This document shows, in pieces, positions 1 to 7,557 of a DNA stretch of 64,000 nucleotides. Position numbers and translations under genes: made by a program. The notes beneath the pieces are model-generated. The model had not been told where the DNA came from. It saw nothing but the letters and a program-made list of their open reading frames with translations, and did not search any database. This DNA comes from Bacteroidaceae bacterium (GTDB lineage: Bacteria > Bacteroidota > Bacteroidia > Bacteroidales > Bacteroidaceae): assembly GCA_017548075.1 (NCBI GenBank), contig JAFYNL010000043.1:1-64000 (forward strand), given 5' to 3'. The stretch's first letter is position 1; every line of letters starts with the position of its first letter.

Positions 1-30
1 CTGAGCCAGGATCAAACTCTTCATCGTTAA
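1..30 (-). rRNA. rrs: 16S rRNA, 5' end only (partial)
   Basis: The first 20 bases are the exact complement of the universal 16S forward-primer site (AGAGTTTGATCCTGGCTCAG on the minus strand). The gene therefore begins near base 30 and runs leftward out of the window. Only the extreme 5' end is present; the precise mature 5' end is inferred from the family. Confidence 0.95.
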
Positions 31-280
31 ATATCTTTTGTGGCTGCAATTAAGCAGCTACTGTTGTCTGTTTCAATGACGCTTGTCCCGGACTGCTAAT
101 CTTTATCCTATTCGGATATTGACGGTTCACTCGCAAATGTTCATAAAAAACATTCGCTTGTACTTGTTTCTTGTACTACAATCTCTGTCTATGTAAATCT
201 TTCAAAGAGCGTGCTCCAAAAGGAGCGCATCAAAGGTCGGCCACCCCATCAGAGAGGCGGCTTCACCTCATTTGCGGCTG
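31..280 (-). promoter_or_regulatory. rRNA operon leader with BoxA-like element
   Basis: This is the transcribed leader between the rrn promoter and the 16S 5' end, and it has no supported gene. On the minus strand it contains GCTCTTTGA (complement of 202-210), close to the BoxA antitermination core TGCTCTTTAACA. Just upstream is a GCGCTCC-TTTT-GGAGCAC hairpin (about 217-234). A second box-like GACCTTTG (231-238) lies 50 bp downstream of the main -7 box and could be a weak second promoter. Roles are inferred from position and motif only. Confidence 0.6.
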
Positions 281-312
281 CAAAGGTACGGCTTTTCCAG
301 AAACTGACAAAA
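281..312 (-). promoter_or_regulatory. rrn operon promoter
   Basis: On the minus strand TACCTTTG (complement of 281-288) fits the Bacteroidetes -7 box TAnnTTTG. It is preceded by a TTTTG -33 element about 19 bases upstream (near 308-312). This spacing is standard for the Bacteroidetes primary sigma factor. It would drive the 16S operon leftward. Confidence 0.75.
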
Positions 313-388
313 CTTTCACAGACTTTTTTCAAAAAAAGATGCGATTTTGCACTTTATACATTATATATATAATATGCGCGCGATGGGT

Positions 389-736
389 TCACACATAATG
401 ATAGTGCTTCCTTTTCTGCAGATACTGCAAGTCGGACTGATGGTTGTAAGCCTCTTTTTCGAAGCGAATGTGATGATAAGCCTTCTCTGCATCCCAATAT
501 TTCAGATAAAAGAACAACCACTCCACTCCATACCAAAAGAAGAAGGGAAGATAGAGCAGTTCTTTTTGTTGGGCTGCGTGAATGCGCTCGTGATTGTACT
601 CAACGGGATTTAGAGGCCTTACCGAAAAGATAAAGCCAAACAAGCATATCGCCATATAGGACTTTCCCATCAAATGACGCTTGATAAGATATACTTTCCT
701 TTTTTCGGACTGTTGAGTATCTTGCTTCTTCGACAC
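389..736 (-). CDS. small membrane protein with an HExxH motif, possible zinc metallopeptidase
   Basis: A 115-residue protein that I recognise only as a conserved Bacteroidetes hypothetical. A hydrophobic stretch (residues 27-38) is followed by HERIH (residues 49-53), the HExxH zinc-peptidase signature. A second hydrophobic stretch (61-78) precedes FEKEAY (92-97), whose Glu is well placed to be a third gluzincin-type metal ligand. The start is a GTG at 736; an internal ATG (residue 23) is possible. A -7 box on the same strand lies 22 bases upstream of the GTG. It stands alone beside the rrn operon. Peptidase activity is inferred from the motif only. Confidence 0.7.
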   Translation of the reverse strand: MSKKQDTQQSEKRKVYLIKRHLMGKSYMAICLFGFIFSVRPLNPVEYNHERIHAAQQKELLYLPFFFWYGVEWLFFYLKYWDAEKAYHHIRFEKEAYNHQSDLQYLQKRKHYHYV

Positions 737-757
737 CTTTTATTAATTATTTGCATG

Positions 758-765
758 CAAAGTTA
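758..765 (-). promoter_or_regulatory. -7 promoter box for the HExxH protein
   Basis: The minus strand reads TAACTTTG, an exact TAnnTTTG box, 21 bases before the GTG start at 736. The rest of the 737-991 gap is A+T-rich and shows nothing else I can support. Confidence 0.6.
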
Positions 766-991
766 CGATTTTTTCTAGGCATTTCAATATAACTCAAAAG
801 AAAATGAAGCAAAAAGAAACGATAACAACTCTGCTAATGAAAGAAATGGGACAAATGGGAAGAATGGGATTATTTACTCAACTTTAATATTGATCCGAGG
901 AAAACAATTAATTTTTAATCATAAATATCATTTCAAGTTGTTTACAAGTCTAAACAACCTATTTGAATGAGTTATGGATATATCCACTTTA

Positions 992-1534
992 TTAAAAATC
1001 CATTACACCTTTATTGCCTTTACTAAAAAGCACAATATATAAATCGTGATTCTCTTCAAATAAATTGGCATTGAAATCATAGGTGATATCAGAAGGTTTG
1101 ATACTATTAAGTATTGTAGGGTCTAACTCTTTATGTGCAACCCCAATACCACCAAAAGGTGTCCAAACACTAGTGTTATTGTTTTCTCCGACAGCTATTT
1201 TAGCCGCTTTTGCTTTTATCGCAATGGACTTCCCCCTTAATTTCTTTAGATAGTTGTTCTCGAAAGATGCCAACTCCCATGTTTCATTAGGTGAGATATG
1301 AGACGAAAGGCCAAGCGGGACTAACTCGCCATTCTCATCGGGGATGGCAACTGCTACTTGAAGAATATAATATGGAGACTTATTCTGGATAAAGATTTTG
1401 TCTTTAATATTTAAATTCTGTGGAATAGTTTTATAAAAGACATGATCATTCTCAGCAGACGGGTTTGTCGATTCTTGTGCTTTCACCTGGATTAACATAG
1501 TAATAGTTAAAGCAAAAAGAGCTATCTTTTTCAT
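992..1534 (-). CDS. secreted protein of unknown function
   Basis: A 180-residue protein with a clear N-terminal signal peptide (Lys-Lys, then a hydrophobic run, with likely cleavage after VKAQ near residue 19). The mature part looks like one small beta-rich domain; I recognise no family and see no catalytic motif. ATG start; a same-strand TATATTTG box lies 36 bases upstream. It is isolated: the HExxH gene lies beyond its end and a repeat-rich gap lies before its start. Confidence 0.7.
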   Translation of the reverse strand: MKKIALFALTITMLIQVKAQESTNPSAENDHVFYKTIPQNLNIKDKIFIQNKSPYYILQVAVAIPDENGELVPLGLSSHISPNETWELASFENNYLKKLRGKSIAIKAKAAKIAVGENNNTSVWTPFGGIGVAHKELDPTILNSIKPSDITYDFNANLFEENHDLYIVLFSKGNKGVMDF

Positions 1535-1570
1535 TGTTTATATTTTTATGTTCGTATATCCTTTTGCGTG

Positions 1571-1578
1571 CAAATATA
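1571..1578 (-). promoter_or_regulatory. -7 promoter box for the 180-residue secreted protein
   Basis: TATATTTG on the minus strand matches TAnnTTTG and lies 36 bases before the ATG at 1534. Confidence 0.55.
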
Positions 1579-1650
1579 CAACAAATAATTCAAAATTCAA
1601 AATAACTAAATTCAAAATTGCTCTTATTGTTCGAAACAAAGAAAAATCAA

Positions 1651-1807
1651 AAACACTCATCACTCGTCACCAATGCCACTTAAAAGCCTGAGTCACAGCA
1701 AAATATATGGGTGATGAGTTGGTGATGAGTCGTCAGGCACTCATCACCTCGTTAGAGGGCTAATAATCAACTGGTTAGAGTCAAAAGATGATGAGTGACG
1801 AGTGTTT
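1651..1807. repeat. 157-bp MITE-like element with imperfect terminal inverted repeats
   Basis: The left arm at 1651-1671 (begins AAACACTCATCACTCG) and the complement of the right arm at 1787-1807 (begins AAACACTCGTCACTCA) match at most positions. Inside is a perfect 10-bp stem, GGTGATGAGT at 1721-1730 with ACTCATCACC at 1739-1748, around an 8-base loop. No ORF lies inside and I see no obvious target duplication. It could equally be a cluster of the short TCATCACTC words seen between genes in Bacteroidales. It ends where the 22-bp array begins. Confidence 0.45.
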
Positions 1808-1811
1808 CTGC

Positions 1812-1966
1812 AAAACTACCTACAGGTAATTCCTCAAAGACCTTAAGGTAAATCGCTTGAGACCTTAAGGTAATTCCCAAACGACACACGTGAAGTTGGC
1901 AAACGTAACACGTTAAAATTGCAAACGACACTAGTGAAGTTTGGCAACGACACTGGGGTTGTTTTC
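1812..1966. repeat. 22-bp dyad repeat array A (7 units)
   Basis: Seven 10-bp cores start at 1818, 1840, 1862, 1884, 1906, 1928 and 1950, exactly 22 bp apart. They read ACCTACAGGT, ACCTTAAGGT (twice), ACACACGTGA, TAACACGTTA, ACACTAGTGA and ACACTGGGGT. The 12-bp linkers resemble AAATTGCAAACG. This array has the most varied cores in the window. It lies upstream of the sulfatase gene, between divergent genes. Confidence 0.9.
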
Positions 1967-1989
1967 TTGGATGCTTTTTTGCGTCGTAG

Positions 1990-2020
1990 TTGTGTATGTG
2001 GAAAAAGTTTTGTAAATTTG
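1990..2020 (+). promoter_or_regulatory. promoter of the sulfatase operon
   Basis: TTG at 1990-1992, a 20-base gap, then TAAATTTG at 2013-2020 fits the Bacteroidetes -33/-7 promoter. The ATG at 2025 starts only 4 bases after the box, so the transcript would be leaderless or nearly so unless translation starts at the next ATG (2052). Confidence 0.65.
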
Positions 2021-2024
2021 CAGC

Positions 2025-3602
2025 ATGAAACACTTTGTTCGCTTTGGGGCGATGGCTTCGGCCTTGCTGCCCATAATCCCGACTGCTGCTAAGACAACGA
2101 AGGGAAATCCTTCTGTCGATAACCGTCAGCAGCCTAATGTGATTGTCATCTTTGCCGATGATCTGGGCTATGGTGACCTCGAGTGCTTTGGAGCCACAAG
2201 AGTGCAGACTCCGAACGTTAACGCGTTGGCACAGAGTGGCATACGCTTTACGAATGTTCACGCGATTGCTGCCACGAGTACACCTTCTCGCTATGGTCTT
2301 TTGACTGGTGAGTACGCTTTCCGCCACCCAAATACGGATATTGCTCGAGGTAATGCGGGGATGATTATCAGGCCTGAGCAGTTCACGATTGCTGATGCCT
2401 TCAAGAACGCTGGCTATGCGACGGCTGCTATCGGAAAATGGCATCTGGGTTTGGGCGACAAGGATGCCGAGCAAGATTGGAACGCTCAACTGCCTATGCA
2501 TCCTGGCGACATCGGGTTCGACTACCATTATATCATGGCAGCGACAGCTGACCGAACTCCTTGTGTCTTCATAGAGCAAGGGCATGTGGCGAACTATGAC
2601 GAGACGGCTCCGATACTGGTCAGCTACGAGGAGAACTTCCCTGGAGAGCCGACGGGAAAGGAGAATCCGGAGCTTCTCTACAACCTGAAGGCCAGTCACG
2701 GCCACAATCAGAGTATTGTGAACGGCATTGGCCGAATCGGTTATATGAAGGGCGGCGGAAAGGCCCTCTGGAAGGACGAGAACATAGCCGACAGCATAGC
2801 GGCTCACGCAATTGGCTTCATCCAGAAACACCAGCAGGAGCCCTTCTTCATGTACCTCGCCACGAACGATGTGCATGTACCTCGATTCCCTCATGAACGC
2901 TTCCGTGGGAAGAATCCGATGGGCTTCAGAGGTGATGCGATTGCTCAGTTCGACTGGACTGTTGGGCAAGTTCTCAAGGAGTTGGAACGCTTGGGTTTGA
3001 GGCAGAACACCTTGATTGTGCTGAGCAGCGACAACGGTCCTGTGGTGGACGACGGCTATCAAGACAAGGCAGTCGAACTGCTTGGCGACCACAAGCCTGC
3101 AGGTCCGTATAGAGCAGGAAAGTACAGTACTTTCGAAGGCGGCACGATTGTTCCTGCGATTGTATCTTGGCCGAAGCGGATAGAGGCAGGTCAGGAGTCG
3201 GATGCTCTTGTGTCGCAGATTGACTGGCTGGCTTCGTTGAGTGCTCTCGTGGGTGCTCGCATCCCAAAAGGTGGCGCGATAGACAGTCAGAATCGGCTCA
3301 GCACGCTTCTTGGCGAGAACAAGGAAGACCGTCCTTATGTCTTGGAACAGGCTGCAAATCATGCACTCTCGGTTCGAACGAAGGAGTGGAAATACATCTC
3401 TCCAAGCCAAGGTCCAGCCGTCATTTCAGGTCCGAATATGGAGAGCGGATACAGTCGTGAGCCTCAACTCTACAACATGCAAGAGCCTTTCGAGCAAGCG
3501 AATGTGGCCCTCGAGAATCCTCAAGTTGTGTTCCAAATGCAGTCGTATATAGAAAAGGAACGCGCGAAAGGCTCCAGTTATACTTCGCCAATTTCAAAAT
3601 AA
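2025..3602 (+). CDS. secreted arylsulfatase-type sulfatase (S1 family), serine-type
   Basis: A 525-residue sulfatase that should hydrolyse sulfate esters on a glycan in the periplasm. A short signal-like N-terminus (1-22) precedes the alkaline-phosphatase-fold domain. Metal-binding FADDLGYGD is at residues 43-51, the nucleophile motif S-T-P-S-R at 85-89, and a second metal site at SSDNGP. Because the modified residue is Ser, activity would need an anSME-type maturase to make formylglycine; none lies in this window. The start keeps the basic residues of the signal peptide. It is followed 6 bases later by a GH16 enzyme, which suggests joint attack on a sulfated polysaccharide. The substrate cannot be told from the sequence. 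Confidence 0.92.
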   Translation: MKHFVRFGAMASALLPIIPTAAKTTKGNPSVDNRQQPNVIVIFADDLGYGDLECFGATRVQTPNVNALAQSGIRFTNVHAIAATSTPSRYGLLTGEYAFRHPNTDIARGNAGMIIRPEQFTIADAFKNAGYATAAIGKWHLGLGDKDAEQDWNAQLPMHPGDIGFDYHYIMAATADRTPCVFIEQGHVANYDETAPILVSYEENFPGEPTGKENPELLYNLKASHGHNQSIVNGIGRIGYMKGGGKALWKDENIADSIAAHAIGFIQKHQQEPFFMYLATNDVHVPRFPHERFRGKNPMGFRGDAIAQFDWTVGQVLKELERLGLRQNTLIVLSSDNGPVVDDGYQDKAVELLGDHKPAGPYRAGKYSTFEGGTIVPAIVSWPKRIEAGQESDALVSQIDWLASLSALVGARIPKGGAIDSQNRLSTLLGENKEDRPYVLEQAANHALSVRTKEWKYISPSQGPAVISGPNMESGYSREPQLYNMQEPFEQANVALENPQVVFQMQSYIEKERAKGSSYTSPISK

Positions 3603-3608
3603 AAGACT

Positions 3609-4490
3609 ATGATGAAGACCAGATATCTTACCTTATTTCTGCTTGTTGCAGTTTGCTTTGGTTCTTCCGATGTGTTAGCAAAGGGGAAGAAGCGTGCCGC
3701 GTGCATCAACGTCTCGAAGAAAGAGATGAAGAAAGCACTGAAGAAAGCGTCGAAATCCAAAGCTTCTATACAACGCGAAGGCTGGGAACTTGTGTGGCAC
3801 GACGAGTTCGACGGGAAGAAACTCTCAGACGATTGGACGCGAATCCCTCGCTTTCCCAACCCTCCTGAGTGGAACAAATTCATGAGCACACACGACAGGC
3901 TCTATAAGGTGAAAGGCGGTGTGCTCACGCTCTACGGCCTCGTGAACGACTTCCTGCCAGAAGATACGGCTCACGTTCTGACTGGTGGCGTCTATTCTCG
4001 CGGCAAAGTGCTCTTCCAGAGAGGCAGGATAGACATTCGTTTGAAGATGGACGATGCCTCTGGAGCCTGGCCTGCAGCTTGGCTTTTGCCTGAAGGACAA
4101 TGGCCTTTCGGAGGTGAAATCGACATTATGGAAAGGCTGAATTATGACGATTTTGCGCATCAGACCATTCATTCGGCACATACCGAGTACGAGAAAGAAA
4201 AGCGAAAGACTCAGGATTGGCATGCCACGGCACCCATCAAGAAAGGCGATTGGAACGTCTATAGCGTTGAGCTTTACGAAGATAGCGTCAGTTTCATCAT
4301 CAACGACAAACTGACTTTCACCTATCGGAAAGAGCCTCAACATGGGCCTCAACAGTTTCCATACGACCGTCCGATGTACCTCTTGCTCGATATGCAGCTG
4401 GGAGGTCATTGGGTTGGGCAAGTCAAGCCTGAAGAGTTACCCTATCGCTACCAGATAGATTACGTGCGTTTCTACAAGAAAAAGGATTAG
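3609..4490 (+). CDS. secreted glycoside hydrolase family 16 endo-glucanase-type enzyme
   Basis: A 293-residue protein with a signal peptide (about 1-24), a Lys/Ala-rich stretch (about 35-52), then a GH16 beta-sandwich from WELVWHDEFDG (59-69). The catalytic motif is E170-I-D-I-M-E175, the ExDxxE form with the extra residue typical of laminarinase-like GH16 enzymes. It retains beta-glycosidic bonds by a double displacement. Possible substrates are beta-1,3(4)-glucans or galactans. It starts 6 bases after the sulfatase stop, so the two are co-transcribed. An in-frame ATG follows immediately at 3612. No SusC/SusD pair is nearby, so this is not a full polysaccharide utilisation locus. Confidence 0.92.
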   Translation: MMKTRYLTLFLLVAVCFGSSDVLAKGKKRAACINVSKKEMKKALKKASKSKASIQREGWELVWHDEFDGKKLSDDWTRIPRFPNPPEWNKFMSTHDRLYKVKGGVLTLYGLVNDFLPEDTAHVLTGGVYSRGKVLFQRGRIDIRLKMDDASGAWPAAWLLPEGQWPFGGEIDIMERLNYDDFAHQTIHSAHTEYEKEKRKTQDWHATAPIKKGDWNVYSVELYEDSVSFIINDKLTFTYRKEPQHGPQQFPYDRPMYLLLDMQLGGHWVGQVKPEELPYRYQIDYVRFYKKKD

Positions 4491-4516
4491 GGATTAGAAG
4501 ATTAGAGATTAGGAAT
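4486..4516 (+). repeat. short GATTAG tandem words
   Basis: The GH16 stop codon and the gap before the next gene are built of GATTAG/GATTAGG words in near-tandem (GATTAGGGATTAG, GATTAGAGATTAGG). The same words occur in the same sense relative to transcription between punA and thiL (14675-14702). Confidence 0.6.
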
Positions 4517-4526
4517 TGGTTGCTAT

Positions 4527-5201
4527 ATGAAGGTGAGATTGATGACAATTCTGGCTTTGGTGCTTGTTTCGGCCTTTTGCTTTGCCCAAAAGAGCAAGAC
4601 GGCTCAGCAGATGGAAAAGCAAGGATTGGTGGATATAATGTCCGTCGATTCTACCATTCAAGTGAGTCTGATGTACAGCCGAGCAGACAATTTTACTGGC
4701 AAAGTGCTCTATACCGACCTTCGCGAAGCGTACCTCCACCCCAAAGCCGCAACCGCTCTTGCAAAGGCGCAACAGGCTCTCAAGAAACTCAGGCCGGAAC
4801 TCAGTCTGAAAGTCTATGATGCGACTCGGCCCATGAGTGTTCAACAGAAGATGTGGAACACGGTTGCGGGCACGAAGAAGAGCATTTATGTGAGCAATCC
4901 TCGCAATGGCGGAGGCATGCATAACTACGGTCTGGCCGTCGATATCACGCTTTGCAACGCACTTTCAGGTGACACCCTCGATATGGGAACCAAGGTGGAT
5001 TTCCTGGGTTCTTATGCTCATATTGATAACGAAGCTGGGCTCGTCAGTCAACACATCATTTCGAAAGAGGCGAAGAAGAACCGTGAATTGCTCCGAAAAG
5101 TGATGACTGAAGCAGGTTTCAAGCCTTTGAGGACAGAGTGGTGGCACTTCAACCTTGTTTCGAGAGCAGAGGCCAAAGCACACTATAAAGCAGTCAGGTA
5201 G
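4527..5201 (+). CDS. D-alanyl-D-alanine dipeptidase, VanX/DdpX-like (peptidase M15D)
   Basis: A 224-residue secreted zinc peptidase. A signal peptide (about 1-20) precedes the M15 fold. The family metal and catalytic residues are visible: MHNYGLAVD supplies H132 and D139, and EWWHFN supplies E204 and H207. The conserved Arg of DATRP (98-102) is present. The family cleaves D-Ala-D-Ala dipeptide, for recycling in most non-resistant bacteria. No vanH/vanA-like genes lie nearby, so a resistance role is unlikely. The gap from the GH16 gene is 36 bases. A 22-bp repeat array begins right after its stop codon. Confidence 0.9.
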   Translation: MKVRLMTILALVLVSAFCFAQKSKTAQQMEKQGLVDIMSVDSTIQVSLMYSRADNFTGKVLYTDLREAYLHPKAATALAKAQQALKKLRPELSLKVYDATRPMSVQQKMWNTVAGTKKSIYVSNPRNGGGMHNYGLAVDITLCNALSGDTLDMGTKVDFLGSYAHIDNEAGLVSQHIISKEAKKNRELLRKVMTEAGFKPLRTEWWHFNLVSRAEAKAHYKAVR

Positions 5202-5306
5202 AAAACGTAACGTAGTTAAAATGCAAACGTAACACGTTAAAATCGCAAACGTAACGTGTTATGATTGCCAACGTAACACGTTAACTTTGGCAACTTAACT
5301 GGGAGC
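5202..5306. repeat. 22-bp dyad repeat array B (5 units)
   Basis: Cores start at 5208, 5230, 5252, 5274 and 5296, exactly 22 bp apart: TAACGTAGTTA, TAACACGTTA, TAACGTGTTA, TAACACGTTA and a terminal TAACTGGGAG. It fills the whole gap between two convergent genes, starting one base after one stop codon and ending just before the other. Confidence 0.92.
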
Positions 5307-5307
5307 A

Positions 5308-6630
5308 TTATCTCCCTACCCAAGCTTCGGGGTTCAGTTTGGCAGTTTCCTTGCGCAATTGGAAGTGCAGAGTGCAGTTTCCGCTACCATCGTCGGCAAC
5401 CGTTCCGAGAATGTCTTTCGCACGAACCTTCTGCCCTTTCTTCACAATAGTGCTGGAGAGGTTGCAATAGACGGAAATGTAACTTCCGTGACGTACCAAA
5501 ACATTTCGGGTTCCGCCAAACTGGAAGACACTCGTCACAACTCCATCGAAGACCGATCTAGCCCTTGCTCCAGGCCTGCCAACATAGTTCGTGCCCTTAT
5601 TGTCGAGTTGGACATTCTTCATGCCTGGAACGTTATAAAGGCCGAAACGACTGCCCACCATATACTGGCCAGTTATGGGAACAGGCAAACGGCCCTTGTT
5701 CTGCTCGAAAGTTCCATTCAGTTGGCGGTCTTCCGCAGTTAGCCAAGTGCCCGATTTTGCTGGGGCAGAAGGAGTTGTGGTCTGTTTTGGAGTAGTCGTT
5801 GTGGTTGCAGGTTTGCCCGCTTTTTCTGCTTCTTTTGCCTTTCGAGCGGCTTCTGCAGCAGCCTTTTTGCGAGCCTCTTCCTCGGCTTTCTTGCGGGCTT
5901 GCTCTATTTCGTAGGCAATTACCTGCTCAATCTTCTTGTCGAGGGCCGCCAATTGCTTCTGTTGTTCAGCCACTTTTCCCTGCAGTCCGCTCTCTTTCTT
6001 CTTCAGTCCTGCAACCTTCTGTCGCTCTTGAACTTGTTGCGCATTTAAGTCCTTTCTTTGCAACATAACCTCGTGTAAGACGCTGTTTTTCTGGCTCTTA
6101 GTGTCGAGCAAACGATTTTGGGCCTCGAGAAGTTCGGCCTGTTTTTGCAGGATTTGCTCGCCAAGATTTTGCTGATAACAAGCATATTCGCGAGCATAAC
6201 GAGCCCTTCTGTACATCTGACTGAAGGTCTTTGCCGAAAGAACAAACACAATAGGGTCGTTGCTCTCTTTTTGCGTTCGAGCATATCGAACGGCTGCTTT
6301 GAGATGTTGACGGCGTTTGCGAACCTCTTCGTCGAGTTTCGTAATGTTCTTTTGCAGGTTCATGATGTTGCTCTCCAAGTCGTCGAGTTCCTTTTCGAGC
6401 TGATGGATGCGAGAAAGGCGCGTATTCATCTGCACTCCGAGAAAGTCCACATTCTGCTGGCCAACCTTTACTTGTTTCCTTGTTTTGTCGAGTTGTACCT
6501 TATTGTTCTGCAGTTCAGTCTTCAGTTTGGACTGTTGCTGCTTCAAATCCTTCACTTTCTTACTGTTCTGGGCAGCAAGAGGAAGGGCAATTATAAGGCT
6601 CAAAATGAGGAGAACAAGCGGTTTCTTCAT
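5308..6630 (-). CDS. EnvC-like murein hydrolase activator with degenerate LytM (M23) domain
   Basis: A 440-residue periplasmic protein. A signal peptide (1-20) precedes long coiled coils (about 24-250), a Lys/Ala-rich stretch, a Thr/Pro-rich linker (about 278-296) and a C-terminal LytM domain (about 325-440). The domain lacks the usual M23 zinc ligands: no H-x3-D, and TLHFQL replaces HLHFE. This is the state seen in EnvC/NlpD activators that switch on amidases rather than cutting peptidoglycan themselves. It is the last gene of the leftward operon, 12 bases after the DUF4292 gene, and a repeat array follows its stop. Confidence 0.9.
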   Translation of the reverse strand: MKKPLVLLILSLIIALPLAAQNSKKVKDLKQQQSKLKTELQNNKVQLDKTRKQVKVGQQNVDFLGVQMNTRLSRIHQLEKELDDLESNIMNLQKNITKLDEEVRKRRQHLKAAVRYARTQKESNDPIVFVLSAKTFSQMYRRARYAREYACYQQNLGEQILQKQAELLEAQNRLLDTKSQKNSVLHEVMLQRKDLNAQQVQERQKVAGLKKKESGLQGKVAEQQKQLAALDKKIEQVIAYEIEQARKKAEEEARKKAAAEAARKAKEAEKAGKPATTTTTPKQTTTPSAPAKSGTWLTAEDRQLNGTFEQNKGRLPVPITGQYMVGSRFGLYNVPGMKNVQLDNKGTNYVGRPGARARSVFDGVVTSVFQFGGTRNVLVRHGSYISVYCNLSSTIVKKGQKVRAKDILGTVADDGSGNCTLHFQLRKETAKLNPEAWVGR

Positions 6631-6642
6631 AACGGAACAGAA

Positions 6643-7548
6643 TTACTTAGTCAGATTCATGATGCGCGACAAGAGTTTATCTACCGTTACTTCCTTGTAG
6701 TTTCGGCCAGGAACGGCAGTTCGCGTCTCCCAATTGGAGTCGTTCTTCAGGTTGGAGAGCGAGAGGTTTGCCTTAATTGGATTGCTTCCGTTGGCAATAG
6801 TAATGAGATGCTTCGACGGGAAACTCTTCTTCCCCAACTTGCTGAAGTCCGCATATTCCCAATTCAAATAGGGCGAAGAACCTTGGGTGTGGGGCGAAAC
6901 AGAAGTCTTTTGGATGAGTCCTGAAGCTGTATTGACGAGGAAAGAAAGTACGGCAAGTTGGCTATCGGAATTCGTCAGACGGACTTTTTCACCTTCCTGC
7001 GACTTCTTGAACTGCTTGTCTGTCGGCATTGTTTTGGAGTTCGTGAGTAGGAACAACTCGTCCCAAAAGAGCGATTGAAGCGTATAGAAATCCACTCCGA
7101 CCTTCTTCAGGAAAGGCACATTCTCGAACGAAGCCTTCAAGTATTGCTTGCCCATCTTGTCGATAACCATGAAGTAGTCGGGTGTAACTTCCAGTTTTCC
7201 CACCTCGAAAATGCCTAAAGAAACGAGAGAAAGCTGTATGACGTCGTTCCTTTTCATTCGCAAAGTTCCGCCAACCGAAGCACTCTTGCTGCCCGAAGAA
7301 AGTGAAAGATTCACCTTCGCAGTTGCATAAGACTCTTCTTGTCGGTTGGCATTTACGGTCTTTACTATGTTTTGCAAGGGAGACGAAGCAGGCTTCGTAG
7401 TGGAAGGTGTCGTAGTTGTAGAAGGCTCTGCAACTGGTATTTCGGTAGCAGGCGTCAAGGTAGAAGAATCCACAACCCGCTTTCTGCTACCACAGGAAAC
7501 GAGCAAAATGCAACAGATTAATATGGAGAGTCGTATGAAAACTTTCAT
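6643..7548 (-). CDS. DUF4292 lipoprotein
   Basis: A 301-residue protein. A lipoprotein signal with the lipobox VSCG (Cys about 19) precedes a Ser/Thr/Pro-rich tether (about 30-60) and then the DUF4292 domain, found almost only in Bacteroidetes. The domain resembles LolA/LolB-type lipid-binding folds, but that is family-level knowledge and the function is not established. It sits between the TPR protein and the EnvC homologue, an order I recall as common in Bacteroidales, which suggests an envelope role. Confidence 0.85.
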   Translation of the reverse strand: MKVFIRLSILICCILLVSCGSRKRVVDSSTLTPATEIPVAEPSTTTTPSTTKPASSPLQNIVKTVNANRQEESYATAKVNLSLSSGSKSASVGGTLRMKRNDVIQLSLVSLGIFEVGKLEVTPDYFMVIDKMGKQYLKASFENVPFLKKVGVDFYTLQSLFWDELFLLTNSKTMPTDKQFKKSQEGEKVRLTNSDSQLAVLSFLVNTASGLIQKTSVSPHTQGSSPYLNWEYADFSKLGKKSFPSKHLITIANGSNPIKANLSLSNLKNDSNWETRTAVPGRNYKEVTVDKLLSRIMNLTK

Positions 7549-7557
7549 TGTTCCGTG

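Noticed and set aside
1767-3410. 547-residue open frame on the minus strand
   Set aside because: It is antisense to the sulfatase gene, which has intact catalytic motifs. The antisense translation has no recognisable domain.
4527-5201. VanX as part of a glycopeptide-resistance cluster
   Set aside because: No vanH, vanA or vanRS-like gene is adjacent. Isolated VanX-like dipeptidases are common and serve other roles.
5202-5306. Repeat arrays as ordinary intrinsic terminators
   Set aside because: Most arrays have low-G+C stems and no T-run after them, and one lies inside a coding gene. A 3'-end role remains possible, but not as standard terminators.
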